Positions 12,192-23,183 of a stretch of 64,000 bases of DNA are shown here, in pieces; position 1 is the first letter of the stretch; each line of letters begins with the position of its first letter. The stretch is from the NCBI GenBank assembly GCA_008729055.1, contig SDUX01000008.1, positions 868,001 to 932,000 of the forward strand, given 5' to 3'. The notes under the pieces were generated by a model. The model made no database searches. It had not been told where the DNA came from and worked only from the letters and a program-made list of their open reading frames with translations. The position numbers and the translations under genes were made by a program. The DNA is from Pyropia haitanensis. Lineage: Eukaryota > Rhodophyta > Bangiophyceae > Bangiales > Bangiaceae.

Positions 12192-12912
12192 ATGACCACT
12201 GTCACTGCGCCTATGACGGCCGACGCCGCGGCTGCTCGGCTGGACGCCCTCCTGGACGCCGCCGCCGCCCTGTCGGCGCGACTGTCGGCGCTGACCCCCC
12301 CCCCCCCCCCCCCCTGCCGGCGGGCGCGGCCACCCCCGCCACCGGCGCCCACGCCAACCGGCTGCTGCTGCTGGCCCTCGCCGGCGCCCCCTCCTCCCGC
12401 CTCTTCCTCACCCACGCCGACTATTACGATTGGCCGCTCGAGGCGCGGCGGGCGCACCTGGGCGCGCCCGCCGTGTCGGCGCTGTGCAAGTCCATCCTGC
12501 TCGTCAACACCCGCTGGTCTGGCAAGGGCGACCGGCCCGACCCGGATCCGCGCAACCCCCAACACCTGCTGGTCGTCGTGCCGTACGGCCGGAAGCTCGC
12601 GACGCAGGCGGTGCTGCGGTGGTCCAAGGCGCGCGCGCCGCCGGGCGTCAGCGGCAAGTTTTTCAACTGGCGGCTGGGCGACGGGGAGGCCGTCACGGGC
12701 TACCCGTTCGGCGCGGTGACGCCGCTGGGCGCCGCGACGGCGGTGCCGGTGGTGGTGGACGCGAGCCTCGTCGCCGCCCACGGGGGGGGGGTGATGTTCC
12801 TGGGGGGGGGGGGGTGCTGCTCAAGTGGCGCGTGCGGGTGGATGAGTTTGTCGCGTGGGCGGGGGGGGTCGTCGCGGACTTTACCGTCGAGGGCGCGCCG
12901 GACGAGGAGTAG
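12192..12912 (+). CDS. YbaK/prolyl-tRNA synthetase-associated (aminoacyl-tRNA editing) domain protein
   Basis: Stand-alone member of the YbaK/ProX family, whose characterised members deacylate mischarged tRNAs or related adducts in trans. Conserved blocks in order: YYDWPLEARRAHLGAPAVSA, LCKSILLVNTRW, LLVVVPYGRKLA, GKFFNWRLGDGEAVTGYPFG followed by AVTPLG, then VPVVVDASLV and VLLKWRVRVDEFVAW. The order and spacing match eukaryotic YbaK-domain proteins. The frame breaks twice: in a 20-C run (12295-12314, after the first 35 or so codons) and in a 13-G run (12802-12814, in the glycine-rich turn near the end). One extra base in each gives 240 residues, close to the family length. The start ATG at 12192 is chosen because the only sensible N-terminal frame runs from it into the C run. 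No targeting peptide is obvious. Confidence 0.82.
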
Positions 12913-13530
12913 TCTGGGGGGGGGGGGGGGGTGGCGCTCGGGCGGCGGCTGCTGGGGTGCCGCGCGTCCCGCCCACCCGTCCACTTTCCCACTGCTGCCT
13001 TGGTGTGGGGAAGGGGTGCTGGGCGACCGTGGCAGGGGTATTGCTAGGAAGGTGGGCCTGGTGCGGCGCGAGCGTTCTTTCGTTCTTGTCCCTTTCTGTT
13101 GCCCATCCACGCGAGGCGGGAGCAGCGGGGGAGGACGTACGCACGGCTGGCCGCGCCGCCGGTGGGTCTCCCGCCGGCCGTCCAACGCCCAGCTGCGGCC
13201 ATAAGCACGGTTGCTCATTCCCGCTGCCCACACCGCCCGGCGTGGTGCGGCGGCAGTCAAAGAGCAACGTGGGCCCACCCACGACAGGAAAACACCCACG
13301 CTTTAGGAGTGGCACCCGCCCACGGTGGTGCCCGCTACAACAGGGACTCAAGACCACACACACCAGGCCCTGCAAGACGATAGAAAAAAAGTCATCACAG
13401 GGCCATGGACCAAGCGTTGTATTCCAGTAGGGAAAAAAAAAAAAAAGGAAGCGAAAAAAAAGAACCCCCCCCCCCACCCCCTTCTTGCTCGCGGCGGCGG
13501 CGGCAGCGGCGACGCGCGCGCGCGAGGGGC
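12913..13530. other. convergent intergenic region with poly-A tract
   Basis: Lies between two genes pointing at each other, so it should hold both 3' ends. A run of A on the + strand around 13432-13446 is followed by further A-rich and C-rich runs. No AATAAA and no gene seen. Confidence 0.45.
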
Positions 13531-16001
13531 TCAGTCGAGAAAGTAGCGGAGGACGTCACTGAGCGACACCACCCCCAGCAGCCGCCCCCCCCCGTCCACA
13601 CAGTACAGCCGGTGCTTGCGGGCCGCGTCAAAGCGCGAGAAGAGCGCGCGCACGCTGTCGGTCGCCGCGCACGTGGCGACCGCAAATCCCTCTGGCCGCA
13701 GCCGCTGCAGCACGTCGCCGAGGCGCTCACGCAAGTTGAGCGGCCGCCGGTCGTCGGTGGCAAGCTCCCGCACATCCACCCGCGCAAATACGTTGACGAG
13801 CGTGCCGTCGGGCGCAACGACCGGCACCGCCGACAGGCGCTGCTCGGAGAGCAGCTGCAGGACAGCCACCAGGGGGGTCGCCTCCGTGACGCTGAGGATG
13901 GCACCAAAGGTGCCCAGGCCGAGGGTCGAGACGGTCAAGTCAAAGAGGTCACTCACGTGGCCCGTCGGGGGGGTGCCGTCCGTAGAGGGGTCGTGGGTGG
14001 GGGTGGGCCCGTTGGGGCCGCCCCCTCCGCCCCCACCTCCCCCTGCCGACGCGTCCTCCATACCGTCGCCGCCGCCGCGGCCACCCACCCCGTTGGGACC
14101 GTCCGCGCCGCTGCCAGGAGAGCCCCCACCGCCAGGCCTTAGCCGGTCTGCCGACGACGGGTGGCCGACTCTTGGCGCCGCCACCGCGGCAGCCGGCGCC
14201 CCCTCGGGCCCGCCGCCGCCGTCGCGGGACCGCGACCGTGGTTGCAAGTGCTCGTACACAAACCGCAACACAATCCAGTGGTTGAGCATCATCAGCGAGC
14301 CGTTGGTGGGCGCATCCACAATGGGCAGCCGGTGCACCCGCTGGTCGCGCAGCGTGCAGCACGCGTCGTAGAGGGACTCCTCGGCGTGCGCACACACCAG
14401 CGCCGGTCGTGCCTCGTCGTTTCCCCGCTCCCTAGCGGTGATCGCTGTGGGTTGTGACCACAGGGGGAGGAGGGGAGGGCACAGCGGGGTGGGGCAGCGC
14501 AGCAGGGCCGCAACGAGGTGCCAGCAAACAAGGAAGGCCAGCCGTGACGGGCAAACGGCGTAGACGGCAACGACGAGCATAACGCGTCAGAAACCAGACC
14601 GCCGCGGAGCCTGCTCACCCCAGGCCGCGGGACAGGTCGACGCAATTACCACAGCACGACATGCCAGCTCTCCCCGCCACCTGCCCCTCCCTCACCCCTC
14701 CCCCACCCCGTACCTTTCCACTGGGCAATGGTCATATGGGCGAGCGCCACGTTTGGCTCCCCGTCCGGGTCATTCTCGTACAGGTGGCAAAAGACGTTCA
14801 TGAAGTCCGACACGGTGATGACGCCGACGAGTTTGTCCTCCCGCGAGTCCAGCACCGACGCCGCTCGTATGCCTGAGGGGGATGCACCGGGTCCGGAAGA
14901 GCGGGCGCAAAAACAATTGCCAGAGGGGAGAGGGGGAGGGGTGCGCGGGGGGTGCGCAAGGGCACAGCCGGCGACAAGAGCCGAGAGCAACAGCCAGGAA
15001 ACGCACGCGCGGGACGGATGGTCAGTACCCAACTCGCGCCGCGGCAGCCGACCCCCACGCCGGCCGCTGCGGTACAGGCAGCAAGCGCAACGACATGCTC
15101 ACCGCGCACTCCGCTAGAACAGGCCACACCACCCGCATGCCACAGCAGTCCGACCGCCGCCATCCACTCCCACCGCAGCCACCCTCACCCCGCGCCGCCC
15201 GCCCACCCGCGTCGGACTGCCCCACCCCCCCCCGTCCGCCTCCCCCGGCCTGCCACCCCCCCGCCCCCCCCCCCCCGTCCACGCACCGTGCTCCCTGAGC
15301 GCGAGGAACGCCCGCTTCAGCACCAGCCCCCGCTCGACAATGACGACCAGCGACTCGTCCGGCACCACCTCGTCCGCGCGGTGGGCCTTTAGGAATGCCG
15401 CGATCTGCCGCCGTGCCCGCACAACCACCGCGACCGCGGCGGGGGTGAGGGCGCCGCCGCTGCGGCGGCCGGCTGCCACGGGCTTGCCGCCCGCGCCCTC
15501 ACCCGACGCGGCGGCAGCGGCGGCGCCTGTTCGGGAGCCCTCCCCGTCCCACTCCCCCCGCTCACCCGCGACGCCGTCCGCGGCCACGCCGTCGGCCACG
15601 GGGGGGGATGCGGACGACGGGGGCTCGAGGCTCATCGCATCGCGGCGGGGCAGCGCGAGGCCGTCGGCGCCTGGCGGGCCCGCTGCCGCGCCGCGCCGGC
15701 CACCCAGCAACGCGCCCGGCGGCGGGGGCGCCACGCCGGGGGAACCCAGCGGCTGCGGGGAGGGGGGGGTGGCCGCCGCGCCGCCGCCGCCGCCCCCACG
15801 GCCAGCGACGGGGCTGGTGGCCGCCACGGGCGCCTCAGGCGGGCCGCCCCCACCGCCGCCGCCACCGCCGCCGCCGCCGCCGTCGCCGCTGCCGCCGTCC
15901 GCACCACCGTCGGTACCGTCAGTCGCACCGTCAATTAGCATCGGGTCCCCGCCGTCGGGCGTGGCGCCAGCAGCGGCAGGCGGTGGCATCTCCACGTCCA
16001 T
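13531..16001 (-). CDS. AMPK/SNF1 kinase gamma subunit, four CBS domains (3 exons)
   Basis: Nucleotide-sensing regulatory subunit of the AMPK/SNF1 kinase complex. Coding exons in order are 16001-15287, 14872-14714 and 14444-13531, with introns of 414 and 269 bases, both phase 1; the joined frame is open to the stop at 13531. CBS1 spans the first junction (AAFLKAHRADEVVPDESL ... REHG|IRAASVLDSREDKLVGVITVSDF) and matches the start of mammalian and yeast gamma subunits. CBS2 contains ESLYDACCTLRDQRVHRLPI. A long Gly/Pro linker follows, then CBS3 (VLQLLSEQRLSAVPVVAPDG) and CBS4 (CVDGGGRLLGVVSLSDVLRY). The N-terminus is low complexity and its start is uncertain. ATG 16001 (AGCATGG) has the best context; ATG 16301 is an in-frame alternative. 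No kinase alpha or beta subunit is adjacent. Confidence 0.88.
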
Positions 16002-17967
16002 GCTGCCGCTCCGGCGGCTGCGTGGAGCGCCGTCAGCCGACCCCAGCGGTCGCCGCTGGCCGTCCGCAACGCCAGCGTCGTGCCGGCCGCCGTGATCACG
16101 AGCCCCCTCACCCGCGCAGCCCCCGCCGCCACAGCCACCACCACCGCAAACGCCACCGGCACCACACGTCTCCCTACACGCCGCCTCCGCCTCACCACCG
16201 CCGCCTTCCCCCGTTGCCACCCCACACCCACACCCGCCGTCCCGGCCGGCGGGCGCCGCCACTACCCCCTCAATGCCCCCGCCGTGCAGGCCATCCGCCA
16301 TTGAGCGCCGAGCCCCGCCGTCGGGGGAGGAACACGACCCGTCGTCGTTACGGGCCCGCTGTCGCTGTCGGTAGTCCCGCCGTGCAGGTGCGTGACGCCG
16401 CGGGGCGCGTCGACATGGCCAGCCCGTGGGGCAAGGGGGTGGGAAGGCGATGACGGCGACGCCGGGCCGTCCGAGCGGGAGGACGCACAGGGGCGGGCGG
16501 AGGGTGCACCACCACCAGCGGGCGGGACGGCACACCGTCGGCGGCTCCCCCACCCCCCACAAGCACGACCGTAGCGCAGGTGAGACAGCCGCCGCCGCCG
16601 GCGGGAGCTCAGATTGATGCGGTGGGATCCCACACAGCACCAAATAGCTTCGAAGCGGGGCCGGGTGGGGGAAGGGGGGGGGGGCGGAAGAACACCGAGG
16701 GGGGGCGGGAAGGGGAGAGGGGGAGAGAGGCGATGCGTACGAAATGGGGAAGGAGGGTACACCCGATACGTGGGGGCACCGCCGGCCGAGGAGCCGAGCC
16801 GCGGGTGCCGTCCGTCACGGGCCGACGGCGGCTCTGGGCAGCTACGGACACCCCCGCCCAGCGGGGGAGCAGACGCAGAGCGGGGGCGGGCGATGGCAGG
16901 GGGGAAGGGGACGCGCCGCGGGCGACGGCGGCACCGGCAGCGCGGCCACCGTCAACGACGGGTGGCGGGAGGGCGTCGGCGAGAGCGGCGGTGCGCGTGG
17001 GGGGGGGGTGAGGCAGGCGGCGGTGCCGGCGTGCCGCGGCACGAGCGGGCCCGTGGGCGACGGACGGGGAGGTGGGAGCTGCGCCCGCGCGGCCCCGAGC
17101 CCGTCGTGCGGCGAGGGGGGGGGGGGGGGGGGGGTCGGTCACCGTGGTCGTGGGCGTCGGACGGCGAACCGCCGGGCCCTACGCGGCGCCGCCCACCAAT
17201 GGGGCGGCGGCGCTGGCCGTCGCAGGTTGAGCCCTCGCCGGCCGCGCCCGACAGCACCCCCCCGTCGGCCTGTCCCGCGTCGCCGCAACTGTGTTTGCGG
17301 GGGGCCGCGCTTGGTGCTGGGGGGGTCTGCGGGGGAGTGGGTGTGGCGGGGGGGGGGGGTGTGGCACCCCATCGACGGCGTCCGGCTCCGTGCCACGCGG
17401 AACTTAGATTGGTGTACACGGTACATTGACACGTGGAGGGGGGAGCGCGGGATTCCTGCATCTCCCTGGCGCTGGGGCGCGGCGGGAGAGGAGAGGAGGG
17501 AGGGGGGGCTGAAGCGGCACCCAGACTCGCGGCGGCTGCCGCGACTGGCCTCGGCGGGGGGGCCAATGGGACGCGCGTTTCAGTAGGGCACTCTGCCCCC
17601 TCAATCTCGGGTCGGCAGCGCTGGGGGGACGGCCTGGCCAAAAAGAGTGTCTACAGGTTTGGGGTGTGCCCACCAGAAGAACAGCATCTGAGGACGTGCG
17701 AGTGAAAAGAGCAACACCAGGTCATTTTTCGTGGTTGCAGTCCTGGCCGGGCGGCCGTGTGGGGGGGAGGCGGACTGGCCCAGGCACAAACAGGAACCAC
17801 CGCCGCGACTGCGAGACCCACGGCGTGGGTCGCCGCTGTCAGCGGGCAGAAGTATCAGCGCAAACTGCGGACGATCATCGTCTGTTGTTCGTTTCACGGG
17901 ACGGCGCCTGGCAGAGTTGCGGCCGCGGCTCATCGTCAACAACTTTGTTTTCCCCATCGAATGCTGC

Positions 17968-18040
17968 AAACCGCGTCGGCTTCGATGGCGCATCAGCGTT
18001 GGGTCTCGGGCTAGAGTCGATACGGCGTTTCGATGCGCCA
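17968..18040 (+). repeat. dispersed element, copy 1
   Basis: Shares with 21372-21431 the order cgaaacc/aaaccgcgtc ... TTCGATGG ... AGTCGATACGG ... TCGATGCGC. The spacing between the blocks differs slightly. Both copies sit in AT-richer islands of the gene-poor region. Confidence 0.45.
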
Positions 18041-18245
18041 TCCGCCGACGGGGCTTCGATAGGCGCCAAGTCGCGAGACCGAGAACTACAGCACACGTGA
18101 CCATGTGATTTCCGTGTCTCGTGTGCGCCTGCGTTGCAGTAGAATCGTATCGGCTGCCCATCTCCTCCGCATCGCTTTATAAGGTGCCGATGCGAGTGGC
18201 GGGCGACACTGCGCTCCGCCCTGCTCGCTGTTTTTCGTCAGCGCA

Positions 18246-19290
18246 CCACCCAGGACGCGACGGGGCACCCTCCCAATGTGCCCGCCACGTCCGTCGCCAC
18301 CACCACGTCGCCGCCACCACCACGCTGCCCCCACCAGCCCACCACCACCACCACCCCGCCAGCCACCACCCCGCCAGCCACCACCCCGCCATCCTCAACG
18401 CCGGCCACGCACACGGCCGGGGAGCACCCCAGCTATCCCGCCACCACAAACCTGCCGCCGACACAACCCCCGCCGCCCCCGCCGCTGACTGGTACTTGCC
18501 GCCGCCCTTGCCGCTGCCGCCGCCGCCGCCGCCATCTTGCACTTGTCGACGCCCTTGCCGCCGTCGCCGCCATCGCCGCCGCCCTTGCCGCTGCCGCCGC
18601 CGCCGCCGCCGCCGTCTTGTTCTTGTCGCCGCCCGCTGCCGTCGTCGCCTCTGTCACCGCCGCCCTTGCCGCCGCCGCCGCCGCCGCCGCCGCCGTCTTG
18701 CACTTGCCGCAGCCGCCACCAACGCCGCCGCCGTCGATCTTGCCGCCGCCGCCAACACCGTCGACCTTGCCGCCGTCTCCGCCACCGCCGCCGCCACCAT
18801 CACGCCCCTCCCCTCAGCCGCCCCTCCACTCTCGCCCTCCACCGCCGCCCCCCCCCCTCCGGTCAGCTCCCCACACCCCTCGCGCCCACCTCCCAAAAAG
18901 AAAAAAAACAACAGCTAAAAAAAAAAGAAAAAGGCAGTGGCACAAGTGGCAGCTCCGGGAGAAGCGATGGCCGAGTCAGCAATGACAGCAGCTGGCGGTG
19001 GCGGCAGAGGCGGCGGCGTGTCGGCGTGCCCCCCCCCCCCCCCCAACCCCCACCACCCAGGAAGCGACGGGGCACCGTCCCAAAGTGCCCCGCCACGTCC
19101 GTCGCCACCACCACGTCGCCGCCACCACCACGCCGCCCCCACCACCCCACCACCACCACCGCCCGACAACCACCACCCCGCGAGCGACCACCCCACCACC
19201 ACAACCTCGCAACCTCCACCCCGCCATCCTCAACGCCGGCCACGCACACGACCGAGGAGCCCCCCAGCTACCCCGCCACGTCCGTGACCG
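18246..19290 (+). repeat. long direct repeats of a CCACC/GCC-rich unit
   Basis: The block at 18246-18450 (CCCAGGACGCGACGGGGCAC ... CGCCACGTCCGTCGCCACCA ... CTCAACGCCGGCCACGCACA ... AGCTATCCCGCC) recurs at 19058-19285 with the same order and few changes. A more diverged third copy starts near 19478. Between the first two copies, a (GCC)n-CTTGCCGC-GTCTTG(T/C) unit repeats about three times (18490-18710). Confidence 0.65.
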
Positions 19291-21036
19291 TCGCTAACAC
19301 CACCCGCCAAAGTCGCCACCACCACCACGCCGTCGGCACCACACCACCATCACACAAAAAAATAACCACCAAAAAAATCACCACCTAAACACCGCCACCC
19401 AAACACAGCCACCTTCCCATCCCACGACAACCGAAACCTCCACCCGTCACCCACCACAGCCGCCACCCCGCTCCCACCCTCCCAGAACGCGACAGGGCAT
19501 CCCCCCGAAGTGCTCCGCCACGTCTGTTGCCGCCCCCACCCCACCGCCACCACCCCACCGTCACCACACGCCGCCACCACCAGCCCACCACCGCCACGCC
19601 ACCACCACCCCGCCCACCAGCACACCACCCCTCAATCACCCTCCCGCCACACCACCCCCCCCCAACAAACTTACAACGCCAGCAATGGGGGCAGGCGAAG
19701 CACCCCCGCGGCTGCCCCACCCGCCCCGCCCTTGTCAGCGCCGCCGCCGTCGTCGCCGCCACCAACGCCGCCGCCGTCGTGCCGCTGCCGCCCTTGCCGC
19801 CGCCGCCGTCGCCGCTGCCGCCGCCGCGGCCGGCCGCGCCGGCCCGCGGGCGGCGGCGCCTCGGCGGCCGCCGCGGCTGACCGCCGCGGAGCCGCCGCCA
19901 CGCGCAGCGGCGACCAAATCGACCGCCGCGGCGGCCGTGCCCGCAAGTGACGGTAGCGGCGGCCGCGGCAACGACAGCGGCGGCAGCGGCGGCAGCGGCA
20001 GCCGCGACGGCACGGCGGCGGGGACGCCGCCGCCGCGGCGGCGCCCTCCCTGACGCGGCCCGCGTCGCGTTCTCCACCACCCCCGCCCAGCGCGCGACGC
20101 GGCGGCGCCGACGCCCGAAGCGAGCAGCAGCGCCTTTAGCGCCTCGTGCACGCCCAGCTGCACCGCCCGCGTCGGCAGGTGCCCGCGAGCAGCCAGCAAC
20201 AAGCTCCCCACCGCGTCACCGATGCACGCGGCGAGCACCAGACGCCGGCACCGTGACAGGTCCCGCGCCCTCTCCGCGAGAACCTTCTCAGCCACCGCGT
20301 GCAAGCCCTGCGTGCGCGCCCCGGACGGCTGCGCGCCGACCAACGTCCTCGCCAGCCCCGCGTCAAGTCTGCGCGCGGTTATCCGTGGCCATGTGGCCAA
20401 GATGTAGCCCATGCCCATTTGTACTTTTGCTGGTGATTTATGAGTCCGTCGACTGAATGTTTGAGAGACCTTAGAATCTGATCATCAAGTGCTAGTAAAA
20501 ACGTATTGATGTCCAGCAAGTCCAACGCGGGGACAGGCGTGTGAGGCTGTGCTGTGGTTCGCTCGACCTTGACCCCGCGCCACCGCGTGCGGACACGGGT
20601 CAACCGCACGGAGACTGGCAGTAGTACTAGGCCTAGCCGCTGCTGATTTGAGTCCTTAGGTGCCGCCAGAGCATCTGCGCTTCTCAAACAGAACTTTCCT
20701 GTTCGTCGTCAAGCGTCGTCTTCCTCACTCGCCAAAACCATGTCCACCATCTCGTCAATGGCCTGGGAGTCGTCTTCAGCCGCCAGCCAGCACCGGGCAA
20801 CCTGCTCTTTCTGCTCCCGCCCGACTCCCCCGACATGGCCAGACGTGATGGCTTCACTACCAGACCAGCAGGCGGCTCGGCCGGGACGACTGAACGGCGG
20901 GCACACGTCATTGCTCATCACTCTTTGTAATTGACACGATTATCAGCGTCGTACGGTTCTAAGTGCGCAACCAGGAATTTAGATGTCAGCCGGGCATGGA
21001 GACAGTACGCTGTAGAGGAGTTGATCTCGGGATATC

Positions 21037-21073
21037 TGGCTTGGTTATGTGCGGGCCACACAGAACCAAGCCA
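21037..21073 (+). other. inverted repeat / hairpin
   Basis: TGGCTTGGTTATGTG pairs with CACAGAACCAAGCCA (14 of 15 positions) around a 7-base loop. It lies in an AT-richer part of the gene-poor region with no gene beside it. Confidence 0.6.
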
Positions 21074-21371
21074 CACTTAACCGGATACAGACTGTACCTG
21101 TTGCCCGCCGCGGCGAGCGCCTGGTGCGCGGGGCTCCGAGGTCGACGAAACAGAGGCCAAGTCCCACGCGAGCCAGCAGGCACGGATAGGGTCGGTTCAG
21201 TGTCGGCCGAGTCGCGTGATCCGCTCGTCTGGCCAATCAATGCGCTTCCGCACTGTCGCTCTCGAGATAACTAAACGACTGCCTGTAAAGGACCTCATCG
21301 ACGGCGCGAGGTTACAGCCCATCCCAGGATGGGCTCGATACGCTAACCGTCGCGTATCGGACGGCGCGTCG

Positions 21372-21431
21372 AAACCCCGTTTCGATGGTTGACACTGCAT
21401 CAAAAAAGTCGATACGGGTGTCGATGCGCAA
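21372..21431 (+). repeat. dispersed element, copy 2
   Basis: Second copy of the element at 17968-18040. It ends AGTCGATACGGGTGTCGATG, against AGTCGATACGGCGTTTCGAT in the other copy. Confidence 0.45.
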
Positions 21432-23183
21432 AACGAAAGAGCTGACGATCCACTGCCCGCTCCCCCGTCCAGCGCCCACCCCCTTGGAAGGCGCTGACGT
21501 CCGGCGAACGAGCATCGCACAGCTCAGGTACTGCCCGTCGTGCACCGCCTGGTGGTGCGAGGGGTCCCACGGATGGCGGGCACCACGTAGCCACTGTGGG
21601 GCAGCCATTCGCGACGGGGAGCGTCGTCGGCTGGAGACTGTCGCATCCCCCTGCTTCCCCTTCATCCCCCATCCTCGGCGACGGGCGAAAGGCAATTGCT
21701 CATAGCGTGCCCCCCTCCAGCAGTGACAATGAAAAGTCCACCGCACGCACCGTCAGCCAGCCGCCGCCGCGCCCGACACATACGCCCAGAAGACCCCGGC
21801 TGGACGGCACGGCTGCGGCACCCTACGCGCGGGTCGTCGCGGACAGAGAGAACGACGGAGACGCGTCAGAGCGGCGGACGCGGCAGCCACCGGGGGGTGC
21901 CGCCGACGCGGGCGGCCGCGATCGCCGACGAGAGCCCCTGCAGCCACGGCTATTCCACGGGCGGGCTCCTCCCCAGCTCGCTCCCGAGTCCGCCGCCGCC
22001 GCCTCCCCACGTGGCCGCGGTTGTCACCGCACCCCAGTCAGCGTCGCAGGCGCCGGCGCGCCGCTGCGGTCGGCACGCCGTCGGGGCCACCGCCCGCCTC
22101 CGCCATGCCCACCGTTCGATAACAAGTCTGCCGCCGCTGCTGCCACCGCCGCCGCTCCTGCCCAGCTGCTGCAGGGCGCACCACGCGTGCGATCGGCAGG
22201 TCCAGCGAGGGGGAGACGAGTAGCCGCTGTGATGCCGCCCGTCGCGGCAGGGAGGCCTCGGTGGAAGCGCACGCGGAACCGCGGGAGGAAACAGAAGAGA
22301 CGAGAAGAAAAAACGCACGCGATGGTAAGCAAAAACGAAGGAGGAAAAAAACACGGGGGGGGGCAGCGGGTGGAGGCACAAATGGGGGGCGAAGGGGAAA
22401 ACACACAGGGCGAGCACCTAGTGGAGTGACGATGACGACGCACTCCACACAAACCGCCAGCGAGCCGTCGCTGCTGACCTAGGCCTGCCCCCCGCGAGCC
22501 GTCGGCCGGAGGGGGCGGCGCCAGAGGGGGCGCTGTGACGCCACCCGTCATGACAGCGGACACACGCGTGGAAACACGGGAGGTCAAAATACACAATAAT
22601 ACACGCGCAAGCGATGGTACGCAAGAAAAAGGGAGGGGGAGAAAGGCAGGGGTGTGGGCAGGAACACCGCCAGCCCGCCGCGGCCGCGCTCGAAACACGT
22701 CCGCCAAACGCCGTCTTGGCTCCGGGAGCGGTCACCCAGCGGGTCCCCGCCACCACCTTGCGCTGACTCGCGCCGCCGCCCGTCGCAGGGACGGCGGCCG
22801 CTACATACGGGTGCCAGGCGATCAAGGACGGGAGCCGGGTGGTCGCCAACGGGCGCTAAGCGGGGGGTCACCGACGGGCGCCACGCAGGGTCCCCGGCGG
22901 GCGCAAGGCGGCCACTGCCCGCCGCCAGGACGTCACCCTCGTGTGTCGTGTTGTCACGGACGGGACGGGTGGCGCGTCGTCACCAACAAAGGCCTGCCAA
23001 GAAGTCCCCGACGAGCGCCGTGTCGTCACCGACGGAAGGCGCGTTGGCACCGACGGGTGCCCGCGGCACGAGACCGGCACGCTACTCGCCGCCGCGGCCG
23101 CCTCGCAGTCGTTCCCAAGCCCACCGCCGCCCCGCGCCCGGCGTGCTGCCCGCCACCGCCGCCACCGACGCCGCCCCCTGCCC

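Larger units (their letters stand above)
16002..23183. other. 7-kb gene-poor region with repeats
   Basis: No gene I can defend. It holds duplicated C-rich blocks (18246-19600), an AT-richer island at about 17640-18130, a short element present at both 17968-18040 and 21372-21431, a hairpin at 21037-21073, and degenerate GTCACCGACGG-type repeats at 22840-23060. A minus-strand frame from the ATG at 20418 down to ~20105 reads like protein (VLAACIGDAVGSLLLAARGH) but then runs into the repeats as Arg-rich filler. It may be a gene remnant and is not counted as a gene. Confidence 0.4.

Noticed and set aside
18278..18985. Thr/Pro-rich + frame (PPATTPPATTPPSS) resembling a cell-wall glycoprotein
   Set aside because: The frame shifts between copies of the repeat, lacks a signal peptide and dissolves into GCC satellite translation.
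20709..20921. 70-codon minus frame (VARCWLAAEDDSQAIDEMVD) resembling transposon-associated DNA-binding proteins
   Set aside because: Too short and the likeness too weak; no adjoining transposase or terminal repeats.
22868..23183. Extension of the RBR protein to the stop at 22868
   Set aside because: The extra ~105 residues are Arg-rich filler. The frame shift pattern seen elsewhere predicts the stop at 23184 instead.
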